From: Symbiobacterium terraclitae
Lineage (GTDB): Bacteria > Bacillota > Sulfobacillia > Symbiobacteriales > Symbiobacteriaceae
Direction: 5' to 3'
Assembly (NCBI RefSeq): GCF_017874315.1
Contig: NZ_JAGGLG010000022.1
Span: 1-64,000, forward strand
DNA length: 64,000 nucleotides
The position numbers were made by a program, and so were the translations under genes. Numbering within the stretch: position 1 is the stretch's first letter; each line of letters starts with the position of its first letter. The notes under the pieces were generated by a model. The model was not told where the DNA came from, did no database searches, and saw only the letters and a program-made list of their open reading frames with translations. Of this stretch, positions 6,748-15,931 are shown one piece after another.

Positions 6748-9700
6748 ATGCCGCACAGGTTCCCCGCCAACGCCCGGGTCTACTCCCGCTCACGGCGCCA
6801 GGAGGGCATGATCCTCCGGGAGGTCTCGCCCGGTTGGTACGAGGTCTTCTTCAGCGCCCGGGAGCGCCACCGCCTGCCAGAGCACGACCTCGAACTCCTG
6901 CCCGACATCGACCCCCTGCTCGACCGCCTCCTCAACAACGACCTGGACGGGCCGGTGGAGTTCGACCTGGCCAACATGGCCATGCGCCTCCGCATCGCCC
7001 ACTACCACGACCCGTACGCCTCGCTCTCCTGCTCCCGCCTGGAGCCCCAGCCCCACCAGATCTTCGTCGCCCACAAGGCCGTCCAGTCCGCCCTCTATCC
7101 CCGCATGCTCCTGGCCGACGACGTTGGCCTTGGCAAGACGATCGAGGCCGGCCTCATCCTGAAAGAGCTGAAGGCGCGCGGCCTGGTGAAGCGCACCCTC
7201 ATCGTCGCCCCCGCCAGCCTGGTCACCCAGTGGGAGCGAGAGCTGAGGGTGAAGTTCAACGACAAGTTCACCATCATGGACAGCAACCGGGAGCGGATCT
7301 ACCAGGCCGACCAGCCTGACCGCAACATCTGGGAGACCGTCGACCAGGTGATTTGCTCCATCCCCTTTGCCCGCGACGACCGGCGTGCCGACCAGATCGC
7401 CGCAGCAGGCTGGGACCTCGTGATCTTCGACGAGGCCCACCACGTCCGCCGGGTGCAGGAGGGCGGCAACGAGACGCGGTCCACGAAGGCGTACCACCTC
7501 GCCGAGAAGCTGCGCGACCGCACAAGGGCCATGCTCCTCCTCACCGCCACGCCGTTGCAGCTGCAGGACTTCGAGTTCTACTCCCTGCTCTGCATCCTCG
7601 ACCCCTCGGTCTTTCCCACCTACGAGGCGTTCCGACAGCACCGCGCCGCCCGGGCCGAGACCAACCGCCTCATCGGCCGGGTCCAGGAGGCGCACCTCGT
7701 CTCGCCGGCCGAGCAGATCGACATCGCTCACACCGTCGCCCGCCACTTGCCGGACCTCACCCCCGGGGACGTGCTCGGCCACCTGGCCACCGAGCGGGGA
7801 CGGGACCACATCATCGAGCGGCTGGCCGGCGAGAACAAGCTGGCCGACCTGATGGTGCGCAACCGCAAGAAGGTGATCGGCGGCTTCACCACCCGCCGCC
7901 CCGTCACCCTCGAGGTCGAGATGACCCCCGACGAGCGCCGCGTCTACGATTCAATGCGCGCCTACCTGGCCCAGGGCTACAATCGAGCCCAGGAGCAGGG
8001 CGACCGGACCCTGGGTTTCCTCATGGTCATCTTCCAGCGCATCCTCACCAGCTCGCCCTACGCCCTCGTGCGGGCCCTTGACCGCCGTATCGCCAGGCTG
8101 CAGGGGGAGGAGGCGGAAGCGGGCGCGGCCGTCCCCGACCTGCTGGAAGACGGCATCGACGACGACGTCGAATCCGACCTGGAGGCCAGCGACCGCTTCG
8201 AGGCTCTCGCCGGGCACCGCGATCCCGAGACGGTGGCCGACGAGATCAGCGCCCTGGTGGAGTTGCGGCACATGGTCCAGGCGCTGAAAGTCGATACCAA
8301 GCTGCAGCGGCTGGAGGCGATGCTGGCGCAAGTGCTGGCCAACCCCGAGCACAAGGTGATGATCTTCACCCAGTTCCGGGAGACGCTGGTCTACCTGCGG
8401 GAGCGCCTGCAGCAGCGCTACCGGGTAACCGTATTCCACGGCAACATGAGCGCCCAGGAGAAGGACCAGGCCACGGAGGAGTTCCGGACCCAGGCGCAGA
8501 TCATGATCGCCACCGAGGCCGCCGGCGAGGGCCGCAACTTCCAGTTCTGCAACATCCTCGTCAACTACGACCTGCCCTGGAACCCGATGCGCATCGAGCA
8601 GCGCATCGGCCGCGTCGACCGCATCGGCCAGACCCGGGATGTGTACATCTACAACTTCGCGCTGCATGGAACGGTCGAATCGCGAATTCTCGAGATCCTG
8701 CGGGACCGGGTACGCATCTTCGAGGAGACCATCGGCGGGCTCGACCCGATCCTCGGCGACGTGGAGCGCGACCTGACCCGCATCATCATGGAGCAGGCCC
8801 CGGACTTCGACCGGCAGATCGAGCGCATCGGCGTGTCACTGGAGGACAGAATCCGACGCGCACGGGAAGCGGAGGCGCGGATGGCCGACTTCATGATGGA
8901 CCGGGCCAGCTTCCGGCGTGAGACCCTAAACGAAATCGAAAACCGCAAACCGACCTATTCGCACGTGGATATTGAGCGCTTTATGGAACTGTACTTCTCC
9001 CGCTACACCCCTGTGAAGCGGCAGAAGGACGGCTCGATGGAGGTCGAACCGCCGGGCATCTGGCGGCAGCGCCACCCGGATCTGTACAGCCGTGAATTCT
9101 TCATCGGTACCTGTGACCCCCGCCTGGCCATTCGCCGTGAGGATCTCGAGTTCTTCGCATTCGGCAACGCGGTGTTCGATGCGGCGCTCGGTGACTGCCT
9201 GCGGGAGGATTTCCCCGGCCGCGCGACCAGCCGGATCTGCCGCGGCACCTCGCAGCCGGGGCGCAGGCTCCTGCAGTGCATGGTGCTGCTACGGGCGGAG
9301 GGGGTTCGCACCTTCCACCGGCTGGTGCCCATCTGTGTGGACCTGGACAGTGCGGAGTTTGACGAGGCCTTCTCCGTGGAGGTGGCCCACCGGCTTAGCG
9401 AGGCGCAGCTCGGGCCGCAGATCGACGACGAACTGCGGGTGCGGGTGGAGGCGGCCTGGGACGACATCCAGGGTTGGGCGGCCGAATACGCAGAGCGGTT
9501 CAGGACCGAGATCCGGGCCGAGTATGAGGCGCTCTACCGCCAGGAGCGGGAGAAGCAGGCCCGCCTCTTCCGGTACCGGCGCATCAAGCTGGAGCAGGAC
9601 ATCGTTGAGAACCAGGCCAAGATCGAGAGCATCTCCATGCGCGGGCCTGAGGAGCAGCGGATCCTGTACATCTACCGCCATCGCGACCGCGACCTCCGCC

Positions 9701-9816
9701 GTGAACTGCAGGAGCTGCAGCAGGAGGAGCAGCGGGTCCTGGCCGAGCTGGACGCCCGGCGGGAGGTCGTGCCCAGCTTCGAGATCTACAGCGCAGCCGT
9801 CGTATTCACGCAGTAA
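6748..9816 (+). CDS. SNF2/RapA-like DEAH helicase-translocase
   Basis: About 1022 residues. SNF2-family ATPase: Walker A ADDVGLGKTIEAG (about 121-133), motif Ia IVAPASLVTQW, DEAH box in LVIFDEAHHVRRV (about 226-236), motif III LLLTATPLQ, and a C-terminal helicase lobe (about 535-637) containing MIFTQFRETLVYL, ATEAAGEGRNFQ and the arginine-finger motif RIGRVDRIGQT. A long Arg/Glu-rich coiled coil (about 905-1008) ends the protein. Such proteins translocate on duplex DNA without strand separation; the bacterial relatives are RapA and defence helicases such as DISARM DrmD. ATG 6748 is preferred over 6742 because AGGGGG at 6735-6740 then has proper spacing. First gene of a three-gene operon with the solenoid/GrpE-like and Hsp70 genes. 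Confidence 0.88.
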   Translation: MPHRFPANARVYSRSRRQEGMILREVSPGWYEVFFSARERHRLPEHDLELLPDIDPLLDRLLNNDLDGPVEFDLANMAMRLRIAHYHDPYASLSCSRLEPQPHQIFVAHKAVQSALYPRMLLADDVGLGKTIEAGLILKELKARGLVKRTLIVAPASLVTQWERELRVKFNDKFTIMDSNRERIYQADQPDRNIWETVDQVICSIPFARDDRRADQIAAAGWDLVIFDEAHHVRRVQEGGNETRSTKAYHLAEKLRDRTRAMLLLTATPLQLQDFEFYSLLCILDPSVFPTYEAFRQHRAARAETNRLIGRVQEAHLVSPAEQIDIAHTVARHLPDLTPGDVLGHLATERGRDHIIERLAGENKLADLMVRNRKKVIGGFTTRRPVTLEVEMTPDERRVYDSMRAYLAQGYNRAQEQGDRTLGFLMVIFQRILTSSPYALVRALDRRIARLQGEEAEAGAAVPDLLEDGIDDDVESDLEASDRFEALAGHRDPETVADEISALVELRHMVQALKVDTKLQRLEAMLAQVLANPEHKVMIFTQFRETLVYLRERLQQRYRVTVFHGNMSAQEKDQATEEFRTQAQIMIATEAAGEGRNFQFCNILVNYDLPWNPMRIEQRIGRVDRIGQTRDVYIYNFALHGTVESRILEILRDRVRIFEETIGGLDPILGDVERDLTRIIMEQAPDFDRQIERIGVSLEDRIRRAREAEARMADFMMDRASFRRETLNEIENRKPTYSHVDIERFMELYFSRYTPVKRQKDGSMEVEPPGIWRQRHPDLYSREFFIGTCDPRLAIRREDLEFFAFGNAVFDAALGDCLREDFPGRATSRICRGTSQPGRRLLQCMVLLRAEGVRTFHRLVPICVDLDSAEFDEAFSVEVAHRLSEAQLGPQIDDELRVRVEAAWDDIQGWAAEYAERFRTEIRAEYEALYRQEREKQARLFRYRRIKLEQDIVENQAKIESISMRGPEEQRILYIYRHRDRDLRRELQELQQEEQRVLAELDARREVVPSFEIYSAAVVFTQ

Positions 9817-9828
9817 GGGGTGACACCC

Positions 9829-12468
9829 GTGGCAGACACGGAGAAGGCGACTGATCGCCAGGCCCGCCAGCCCGAGGCTCCGGCAGAACCCGTACCTGAG
9901 GCCCCGACCGAACCTGCACCTGACGCTGCGGCAGAGTCCGCACCTGACGCCCCGGCCGAACCCACACCTGACGCATCGGCCGTACCCACACCTGGCGTTC
10001 TGACTGAGTCCGCACCTGATCCTCCGGCAGCACCCACACCCAACGCTCCTGCAGAACCCGCGCCTGATGCCGCGGCAGAACCCGCACCTAACCCCGCGGC
10101 CGCCCGGGTCCACCGCCTGGAGCGCCTGCGCCGGTTCTTCCGCTACGACAGCGCCCGGGAGTGGGCCAAGGCGACCGGACGGGACGAGGCGGACGCCGCG
10201 ACAGACTACCAGTCCGTCCTCGCCGCGGCCCAGGAAGAGGCCCGGCGGCTGGCCGGCGAGCTGGCTGCTACGGGCGAGGCCGACCTGATCGCCCGACTCG
10301 TGGCCCACGCGGGCCTCGACCTGCTGCTGCCGGTCTGCGCGGCACTGCAGGAGGCCGCCTTCGAGCCGGCGGTGGCGCCGCTTGCCAGGCTCTACCGGTC
10401 CACGGCCCTGGAGGGGCAGGTGGCGATCCTCGGCGTCGTGGCCGCGAGCGGCGGGGCAGCGGGGTACCAGATCGCCCTGGAGGGCTGCGAGGCCAGGGAG
10501 CCGGCGCTGCGGGAGGCGGCGGCCCGGGCCGTGGCCGCCATCGAGGCGCGCCATCCGACTCTCGGGGCCGTCGGCGGCCTGCTCAGGGAGGAGCCGGTGC
10601 ACGTCGCCCCCGGGCAGGTGGGCCCCCTGGTCTCGGCCCTGCTGGAGCTGACCGCCCTGGAGCGGGTCTTTGCGGCGCTGGGCCGGCTGTGCAGGAGCCA
10701 CCCGGATCTGCAGCACGAGGTCCGTGCCGCACTCTGGGCGACTGGGACACGGTCTACCCCGGGCGCCAAGGGCGACCCCGACGCCCCGGAGGTCGAGCGG
10801 GGGAACGTGCGGGCCCTTCTCCTCCTGGGCAGCCAGGACTGGGCACTCTACCCCGAACAGGAGCGGGCGGTGCTCCAGGCCTTCCATCGGGCGGGGCGGC
10901 GGGACCGAAAGGCCTTCCTCGCCGCCGCCACGTCCGCACGTGCACAGGCGGTGCTGCGGTACGGACTGACGTCGGGTGCCCGGCGCAATCTGGGCCAGAC
11001 CATCGAGCACCTGAAGCACGACCGCCCCGACCTGGTGGAGTTTCTCGCCGAGCCGCTCCTGGATGCGATCGGGCGGGCAGAGCCGGAGGCGCGCGCCGAA
11101 GGCCTTATTCTCCTGGGGCGCCAGCTCCGGACTCGGACCCTGGAGGCCTTCGGCGTGCCCCGGCGAATCTACGCCGCGCTGCAGCTGCCTGAGAACAGAC
11201 CGTGGCAGCCGAACTTGCTGCGGGCCCTGGTGAGCAGTGCACCCGGGCGCCAGATGCTGACCACGGAGCGGGTGGACGCTTCGCTGTACCAACTGCTGAG
11301 CGAGCTGGTGGGGGAGGGGGCCCGCGGGCTGGACGTCAGCGCCATCTGCCTCGCGGTGGCCGACGGCCTCAGGCAGGAGCAGGCGCTCGATACCCAGCGG
11401 CTCCTCTGGGTGCTGCAGCATTTCACGCGGGTTTCGCAGGAGGCCCGGCCGGACCTTGCCGTCGTTCTAGGGCGGGCGCTGGCTGCGCAGTTGCTCTTCG
11501 GCACGGACGCACAGATCGGGCTGCTCTGTCGGCAGCTGGAGGCCGTCCCTGAGCTGGGCGCCGCCGTCCTTCCCCACCTCCTGCCGGTGGGGCTGGGGCT
11601 CCCGTCGCAGCGGCTCGAACACCTGGTGCGGCTGATCACGCTGCAGGTGCCGCACCCCCTTGCGCTGCTGGCCGCCGGGCTTGAGGCCGCCCGGAGGCGG
11701 ACCTGGCTGCTGCTCGACGCTGTATTGGCCCTGGACAGCCGGTCTCCGGGGATGGGCCGGGCCTTCATCGAGCAGAGCGCGGACGGCGCGCTCTACCGGC
11801 AGATGATCGCAGACGCCTGCGAGCGCATGACCCGTACGATTACCGAGATGCGCCGGCGGTGGGAGGAGGAGGAGGCTGCGGCACGGAGCCGTCTGGAGGC
11901 GGTCGCCGGGCCTGTGCTCGAGGAGTTGGCCGGGCGTATCGTCGACCTGCCCGGCGCCGGTCCGGAAGACAAAGAGCAGCTTGCGCTCTACCTGCAGGAC
12001 CTGGAGGACGGCATCTACGCGACGGTGGATGCGGCGCCCTCGCCCCTGCCCCTGCCGCCAGTCGCAACGGGCGACCCCCTTGACGACTACCAGCAGGCCG
12101 TGCTGATCCACCAGACGGTGGAGCGCCGGCTGCACGATCGGACCCTGCACTTCGCGGTCGAACTGGGCAAGCGCATCGCGCTGCCCCTGGAGAAGATCTG
12201 CCTCGCCGCGGCGCGGCATGCAGAGGCGGATGCCCTGCTGGCTCCGCTGCTGGGGTGGCTCGGCGAGCAGGGACTCCGTCCGGTCGAGCCGCAACTGGGC
12301 CGCGCGGTACATCTGGACCGCAGCCGCCACCAGCCGATGCGCGAGGGCGCGGGCACACGCTACGCCGTGGCTGCTCCCGGCCTGATGGCAGCCGACGGCA
12401 CCGTGATCCACCCTGCCCTCGTGACCCCGTGCGAGGAGGGAGAGCATGAGCAGCGTCCTCGGTGTTGA
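9829..12468 (+). CDS. Alpha-solenoid protein with GrpE-like C-terminal region
   Basis: About 879 residues. Residues 1-94 are a disordered Pro/Ala/Glu repeat (units like 'PAEPAPDA'). Residues ~95-650 are leucine/alanine-rich helix pairs resembling HEAT/armadillo repeats. After a charged coiled coil (MRRRWEEEEAAARSRL, ~675) the last ~125 residues resemble GrpE: a helix ending LLGWLGEQGLRPVEP, then a small beta domain with D-R-S-R-H, Y-A-V-A-A-P-G-L and GTVIHPALVTP, matching the GrpE pattern 'L...G...I.P..G..FDP..H.AV...PGY...G.VIRPA.V'. Function inferred: nucleotide-exchange factor or substrate scaffold for the Hsp70 encoded next, which overlaps by 23 bases. GTG 9829 chosen because AAGGGG lies 8 bases upstream; GTG 9820 is possible. 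Confidence 0.65.
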   Translation: MADTEKATDRQARQPEAPAEPVPEAPTEPAPDAAAESAPDAPAEPTPDASAVPTPGVLTESAPDPPAAPTPNAPAEPAPDAAAEPAPNPAAARVHRLERLRRFFRYDSAREWAKATGRDEADAATDYQSVLAAAQEEARRLAGELAATGEADLIARLVAHAGLDLLLPVCAALQEAAFEPAVAPLARLYRSTALEGQVAILGVVAASGGAAGYQIALEGCEAREPALREAAARAVAAIEARHPTLGAVGGLLREEPVHVAPGQVGPLVSALLELTALERVFAALGRLCRSHPDLQHEVRAALWATGTRSTPGAKGDPDAPEVERGNVRALLLLGSQDWALYPEQERAVLQAFHRAGRRDRKAFLAAATSARAQAVLRYGLTSGARRNLGQTIEHLKHDRPDLVEFLAEPLLDAIGRAEPEARAEGLILLGRQLRTRTLEAFGVPRRIYAALQLPENRPWQPNLLRALVSSAPGRQMLTTERVDASLYQLLSELVGEGARGLDVSAICLAVADGLRQEQALDTQRLLWVLQHFTRVSQEARPDLAVVLGRALAAQLLFGTDAQIGLLCRQLEAVPELGAAVLPHLLPVGLGLPSQRLEHLVRLITLQVPHPLALLAAGLEAARRRTWLLLDAVLALDSRSPGMGRAFIEQSADGALYRQMIADACERMTRTITEMRRRWEEEEAAARSRLEAVAGPVLEELAGRIVDLPGAGPEDKEQLALYLQDLEDGIYATVDAAPSPLPLPPVATGDPLDDYQQAVLIHQTVERRLHDRTLHFAVELGKRIALPLEKICLAAARHAEADALLAPLLGWLGEQGLRPVEPQLGRAVHLDRSRHQPMREGAGTRYAVAAPGLMAADGTVIHPALVTPCEEGEHEQRPRC

Positions 12469-14620
12469 CCTGGGTACCACAAACACGTCGGCCTCGCTGG
12501 TGACAGGAGGTCGGGAGCCCTTGCCGATCCCCCTGGGGGGCACGAGAGACCCGTACATCATGCGGTCTGCAGCGCTGAAGCTCCCCGACGGCCGGTGGCT
12601 GGCCGGCGATGCGGCCAGGGACTACGTGAACCGGCATCCCGAGATGGCGAAGCGCCTGCTCACTGCCTTCAAGCCCCTCCTGATGCTGCCCGAGCGGGGA
12701 CAGACCCGCTGGCAGGCCGAGGTGGTCGCGGGCGAGCTCCGGGACGATCCCAAGGAGAAGGGGACGATCCGCGTGGGTGGCGGCACCCGGTACGTGCTCC
12801 GCACCGAGTCCCTGACGTCGTCGCTTTGCCCGCCCGGGATGACGCTGGCCGACGTGCGCCAGGCCACCCGGGAGATGCTGCACGCCGTCCACCTGAAGGT
12901 GCGGGAGGCGCAGCCCCGGCTGGTGCTGGACCACCTGGTGATCGGGATCCCAGTGGGCTTCCCTGACCTGGCGAAGGCGAAGGTCATCGAGGCGGCGGTG
13001 GACGCGGGCCTGGTACGGGACCGGGGGCGGGTGACGCTCTTCCCGGAGCCCGTGGCCGTGGGTCTGGCCTACGGCATCGAGTTCCGCACGCCGAAGCGGG
13101 TGCTGGTCTTCGACCACGGCGGCGGCACGCTGGACATGACCATCCTCGACATCTCGGGCGACCCGGCCGGCGGCGACTTCCACTACCAGGTGCTGGCGCA
13201 GGTGGGCCACGACCGGGCCGGCCGCTACTACGACCGGTTGCTGCTCGCGCGGGTGATCGACATGGCGGGCAGCAAGGGAAAAGAGGCCCTGCGCTACCTC
13301 GGGGTGCAGGACCCGATGGCCATCGCCGTCCCCGGATACCTGGATGAGGCGGAGCGGGTGAAGGAGGCGCTGTTCTCGGGCAGTACGCGCGCCCGGAGCC
13401 GTCCCGTGCAGTACGCGCACGTATTCGGCGACGTCAGCCTCCGGCAGGAGGTGACCGAGGAGACAATGGCCGAAGTGCTCCGGGGCGAACTGGAGGCGGT
13501 GCGCGCCAAGGTGGAGCAGCTCGTGGCGCAGGCAGAGGTGAACGCGGCGCTCGTGCGGGGACGCGGTCAGGCCGGTGTGGAGGAGATCCTGCTGGCCGGG
13601 GGTTCCGCCCGGTTGCCCTTCTTCCGCACCCTCCTGGAGGAGATGTTCCCTGGCGTGCCCATCGACGATCGCTACGCGGGCACCCGCACCACGACCGCCG
13701 GCTTCGCGCGGGCGGTGCAGTACCGGGGGTTCATCGGCCGGCTTACCGACACCGAGTACCGCATCTTCGTCCCAGACGAGTGGCGGAGCCGTACCGTACT
13801 GCCCATCGGCACACCGCTGTCTGAGGCGACCGCAGAACGGCAGCAGGGGCGTCGGCGGGGTCTCTACCTGCGTGCGGAGCATGAGAGGGCCACCGTCCTG
13901 CTCTTCAGCGTCATCAACGAGCGGGAGCAGCTGCAGCTCCAGGCGGTGGTGGAGGGGATTGACCCCGGTGACAAAGTGCAGGTCTTCGTTACCGTTGACC
14001 CCGTGTCGGGGCAGCCGTCGGTCCGGGCGGTCTCGGCGGGCACCGGGCTGCCCCTGCCCGTCCGGACTGTCGACCCGTACGGCCCCGAGGGCGTGCCCCT
14101 GCTGGAGAAGGGGCAGATCATCCGGTTCTGCCGCAACCAGATCCGCAACCACCCGTCCCGCGACACGGGGTGCATCGACACGATCGTCTGCATCGCAGAC
14201 GGGAGGCCGCGGGACCTGGCAGTGGGTGAGATGACTCGGTTCCGCCTCGCCTTGCACCACCCGAGCGGTGCGCTGCCGCAGGTGCGCGCCGCGGCTTGCG
14301 ACATCGAGGTGTACGAGGTGGAACTGCCCCGCCCGGGCCAGTCGGTTGTACTCGACCGCCTTTCGGATCGCGATTTCAAGCCTCTTCCGGGGGGCGAGCT
14401 CTACCCGTTCTCCTGTGTTCCCGCCCCCGTGGACGAGGAGCAGCCGGCATCTGCACCGGCCGCAGCGGCTCTGCAGCGGAGGCGGGAGGAGGTCCTGGCC
14501 GAGCAGCCTACCGCGGCCGAGCCCGCGGCCGAGCAGGCGGCGGAGCGCTCCGGGCGGCGACGGGTCGGGGCGCGGTTGCTGGAGTTGCTGCGGGGCGAGG
14601 CGCGCCGCTCCGGAAGCTAG
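12446..14620 (+). CDS. Hsp70-family (DnaK-like) ATPase
   Basis: 724 residues. Actin/Hsp70 nucleotide-binding fold: phosphate-1 motif VDLGTTNTS (7-15), phosphate-2 motif FDHGGGTLDMT (about 220-230, canonical DLGGGTFDV) and adenosine motif LAGGSARLP (about 383-391). The region ~430-640 looks like a beta-rich substrate-binding domain but diverges from DnaK, and there is no EEVD-like tail; the end is Arg/Ala-rich. It is therefore a specialised Hsp70 rather than the housekeeping DnaK, which would sit with grpE/dnaJ. GGAGGG precedes the ATG inside the preceding gene. Its genetic linkage to a GrpE-like partner and a SNF2 translocase suggests ATP-driven remodelling of a DNA-bound complex (inference). 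Operon end; a weak GC hairpin follows at ~14640. Confidence 0.88.
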   Translation: MSSVLGVDLGTTNTSASLVTGGREPLPIPLGGTRDPYIMRSAALKLPDGRWLAGDAARDYVNRHPEMAKRLLTAFKPLLMLPERGQTRWQAEVVAGELRDDPKEKGTIRVGGGTRYVLRTESLTSSLCPPGMTLADVRQATREMLHAVHLKVREAQPRLVLDHLVIGIPVGFPDLAKAKVIEAAVDAGLVRDRGRVTLFPEPVAVGLAYGIEFRTPKRVLVFDHGGGTLDMTILDISGDPAGGDFHYQVLAQVGHDRAGRYYDRLLLARVIDMAGSKGKEALRYLGVQDPMAIAVPGYLDEAERVKEALFSGSTRARSRPVQYAHVFGDVSLRQEVTEETMAEVLRGELEAVRAKVEQLVAQAEVNAALVRGRGQAGVEEILLAGGSARLPFFRTLLEEMFPGVPIDDRYAGTRTTTAGFARAVQYRGFIGRLTDTEYRIFVPDEWRSRTVLPIGTPLSEATAERQQGRRRGLYLRAEHERATVLLFSVINEREQLQLQAVVEGIDPGDKVQVFVTVDPVSGQPSVRAVSAGTGLPLPVRTVDPYGPEGVPLLEKGQIIRFCRNQIRNHPSRDTGCIDTIVCIADGRPRDLAVGEMTRFRLALHHPSGALPQVRAAACDIEVYEVELPRPGQSVVLDRLSDRDFKPLPGGELYPFSCVPAPVDEEQPASAPAAAALQRRREEVLAEQPTAAEPAAEQAAERSGRRRVGARLLELLRGEARRSGS

Positions 14621-14761
14621 AACGTGTCTGCAGTCGGCCCCGGGAGCTGCGCGGCTCCCGCGGCGGCCGTATCTTGCGGACGATGGCTGTCTCGGAGCGA
14701 AGGAGTTTTCTGATGGGGGTGCGAATAACCCACTCATTTGCCATCTTTTCCGAAGGGAGCA

Positions 14762-15841
14762 GTGGATCGAGTGCGTCGTCTCCTGGCTTGGTTGGTCGTG
14801 CTGTCGGTGCTGCTGGTTCCCGCCCTCGCCATGGCGGAGACTCCCATCCGCCTGGTGGTGGACGGTGCGGAGGTCCAGACCGATGTGGCTCCCGTGATCG
14901 AGGAGGGCAGGACCCTGGTTCCCCTGCGGGCGGTGACCGAGGCGCTGGGCTTTGAGGTGTCGTGGGACGGCCCCAGCCAGACCGCCACCCTGACCAAGGG
15001 CAAAACGACGATCATGCTGATCGTCGACAAGTCGGATGCGCTGGTGAATGGCGAACCGGTCAAGCTGGACGTGGCCCCCACGATTCGGTCTGACCGCATG
15101 CTGGTTCCGGTCCGCTTCGTCGCCGAGACGGTTGGTCTCGAAGTCGCCTGGGACGAGGCGAACCGGACGGTCGTGATCACGTCGAACGAGCCGGTCGTCG
15201 ATCCGGCAGCCCTCGCCCTGCTGCAGCAGGTGAAGGAGGGCGGGAGCCGGCGGATCACGGGCGACCTCGATATTACCGTCGCAACCGTGCTGGGCCCCAT
15301 GGTCATGGAGATGAGCACTGAGGCGTACGAGGCGGGGCCTGAGGAGTCGCTCTTCTACAACACGGTCCGGGTGGAAGGTGAGGAGCAGACCATGGGTTCC
15401 GCCGTCCACCAGGGTCAGTTCTGGATACAGGACGAGACGCGGACATGGGCCGCCATGTCACTGGAGGAGATCGGTGTCGCCGATCCCCTCAGCAACCCGA
15501 CGAGCCTCGCGAACCTGAACCCCGAGGATCTGATGGGTGCCAGCGTCACGCTGTCGCAGCAGGCCTATGAGGGAACCGAGATGCAGGTTGTGACCCTGAG
15601 TGTGGACGTGGCCGCGTTGAACGACTTCTTGGGCGGGCAGGATATGATGCTCACCGAAGGCCGCTTCGAGGTCAACTACTGGTTCCACGCCGACAACACC
15701 CTGCACCACGCCGACTTCTTCCTGGAAGCGGCCACGAATGACTTGGGTGTGCTCGGCATGACCATGACGGGTACCCTGTACTTCGAGCCGTGGGACCAGC
15801 CGATCCCGTTCCCGGCCGAGATCACCGGCGCCGGCGAGTAG
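14762..15841 (+). CDS. Secreted protein with copper-amine-oxidase-N (stalk) domain
   Basis: 359 residues. GTG 14762 follows GAAGGGA with good spacing and gives an ideal signal peptide (RRLLAWLVVLSVLLVPALAMA). Residues ~25-140 form two tandem halves with the pattern 'V.PVI..GRTLVPLRAVTEALGFEVSWD' and 'APTIRSDRMLVPVRFVAETVGLEVAWDEANRTV', the copper amine oxidase N-terminal/stalk fold. The C-terminal ~220 residues resemble a DUF6612/LppX-like carrier fold (beta strands with EMSTEAYEA, GSAVHQGQFWIQDE); this part is less certain. Probably cell-surface. First of three adjacent secreted-protein genes, but closed by its own terminator. Confidence 0.8.
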   Translation: MDRVRRLLAWLVVLSVLLVPALAMAETPIRLVVDGAEVQTDVAPVIEEGRTLVPLRAVTEALGFEVSWDGPSQTATLTKGKTTIMLIVDKSDALVNGEPVKLDVAPTIRSDRMLVPVRFVAETVGLEVAWDEANRTVVITSNEPVVDPAALALLQQVKEGGSRRITGDLDITVATVLGPMVMEMSTEAYEAGPEESLFYNTVRVEGEEQTMGSAVHQGQFWIQDETRTWAAMSLEEIGVADPLSNPTSLANLNPEDLMGASVTLSQQAYEGTEMQVVTLSVDVAALNDFLGGQDMMLTEGRFEVNYWFHADNTLHHADFFLEAATNDLGVLGMTMTGTLYFEPWDQPIPFPAEITGAGE

Positions 15842-15856
15842 CAATGACGCCTCTGA

Positions 15857-15889
15857 CCCCCTGAGCGAACCTGCGCTCAGGGGGTTTCG
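15857..15889 (+). terminator. Rho-independent terminator
   Basis: Perfect 11-bp stem CCCCCTGAGCG/CGCTCAGGGGG with a six-base loop, followed by TTTCGT, 15 bases after the stop of the first stalk-domain gene. Confidence 0.88.
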
Positions 15890-15931
15890 TAATGGTTATG
15901 TGAGAAGCATTCGTGGGGGAGAGGGGACTGG

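Noticed and set aside
11840-15409. 1189-codon open frame on the minus strand over the Hsp70 region
   Set aside because: Antisense of the recognisable Hsp70, solenoid and stalk-domain genes; His/Arg/Pro-rich noise without motifs.
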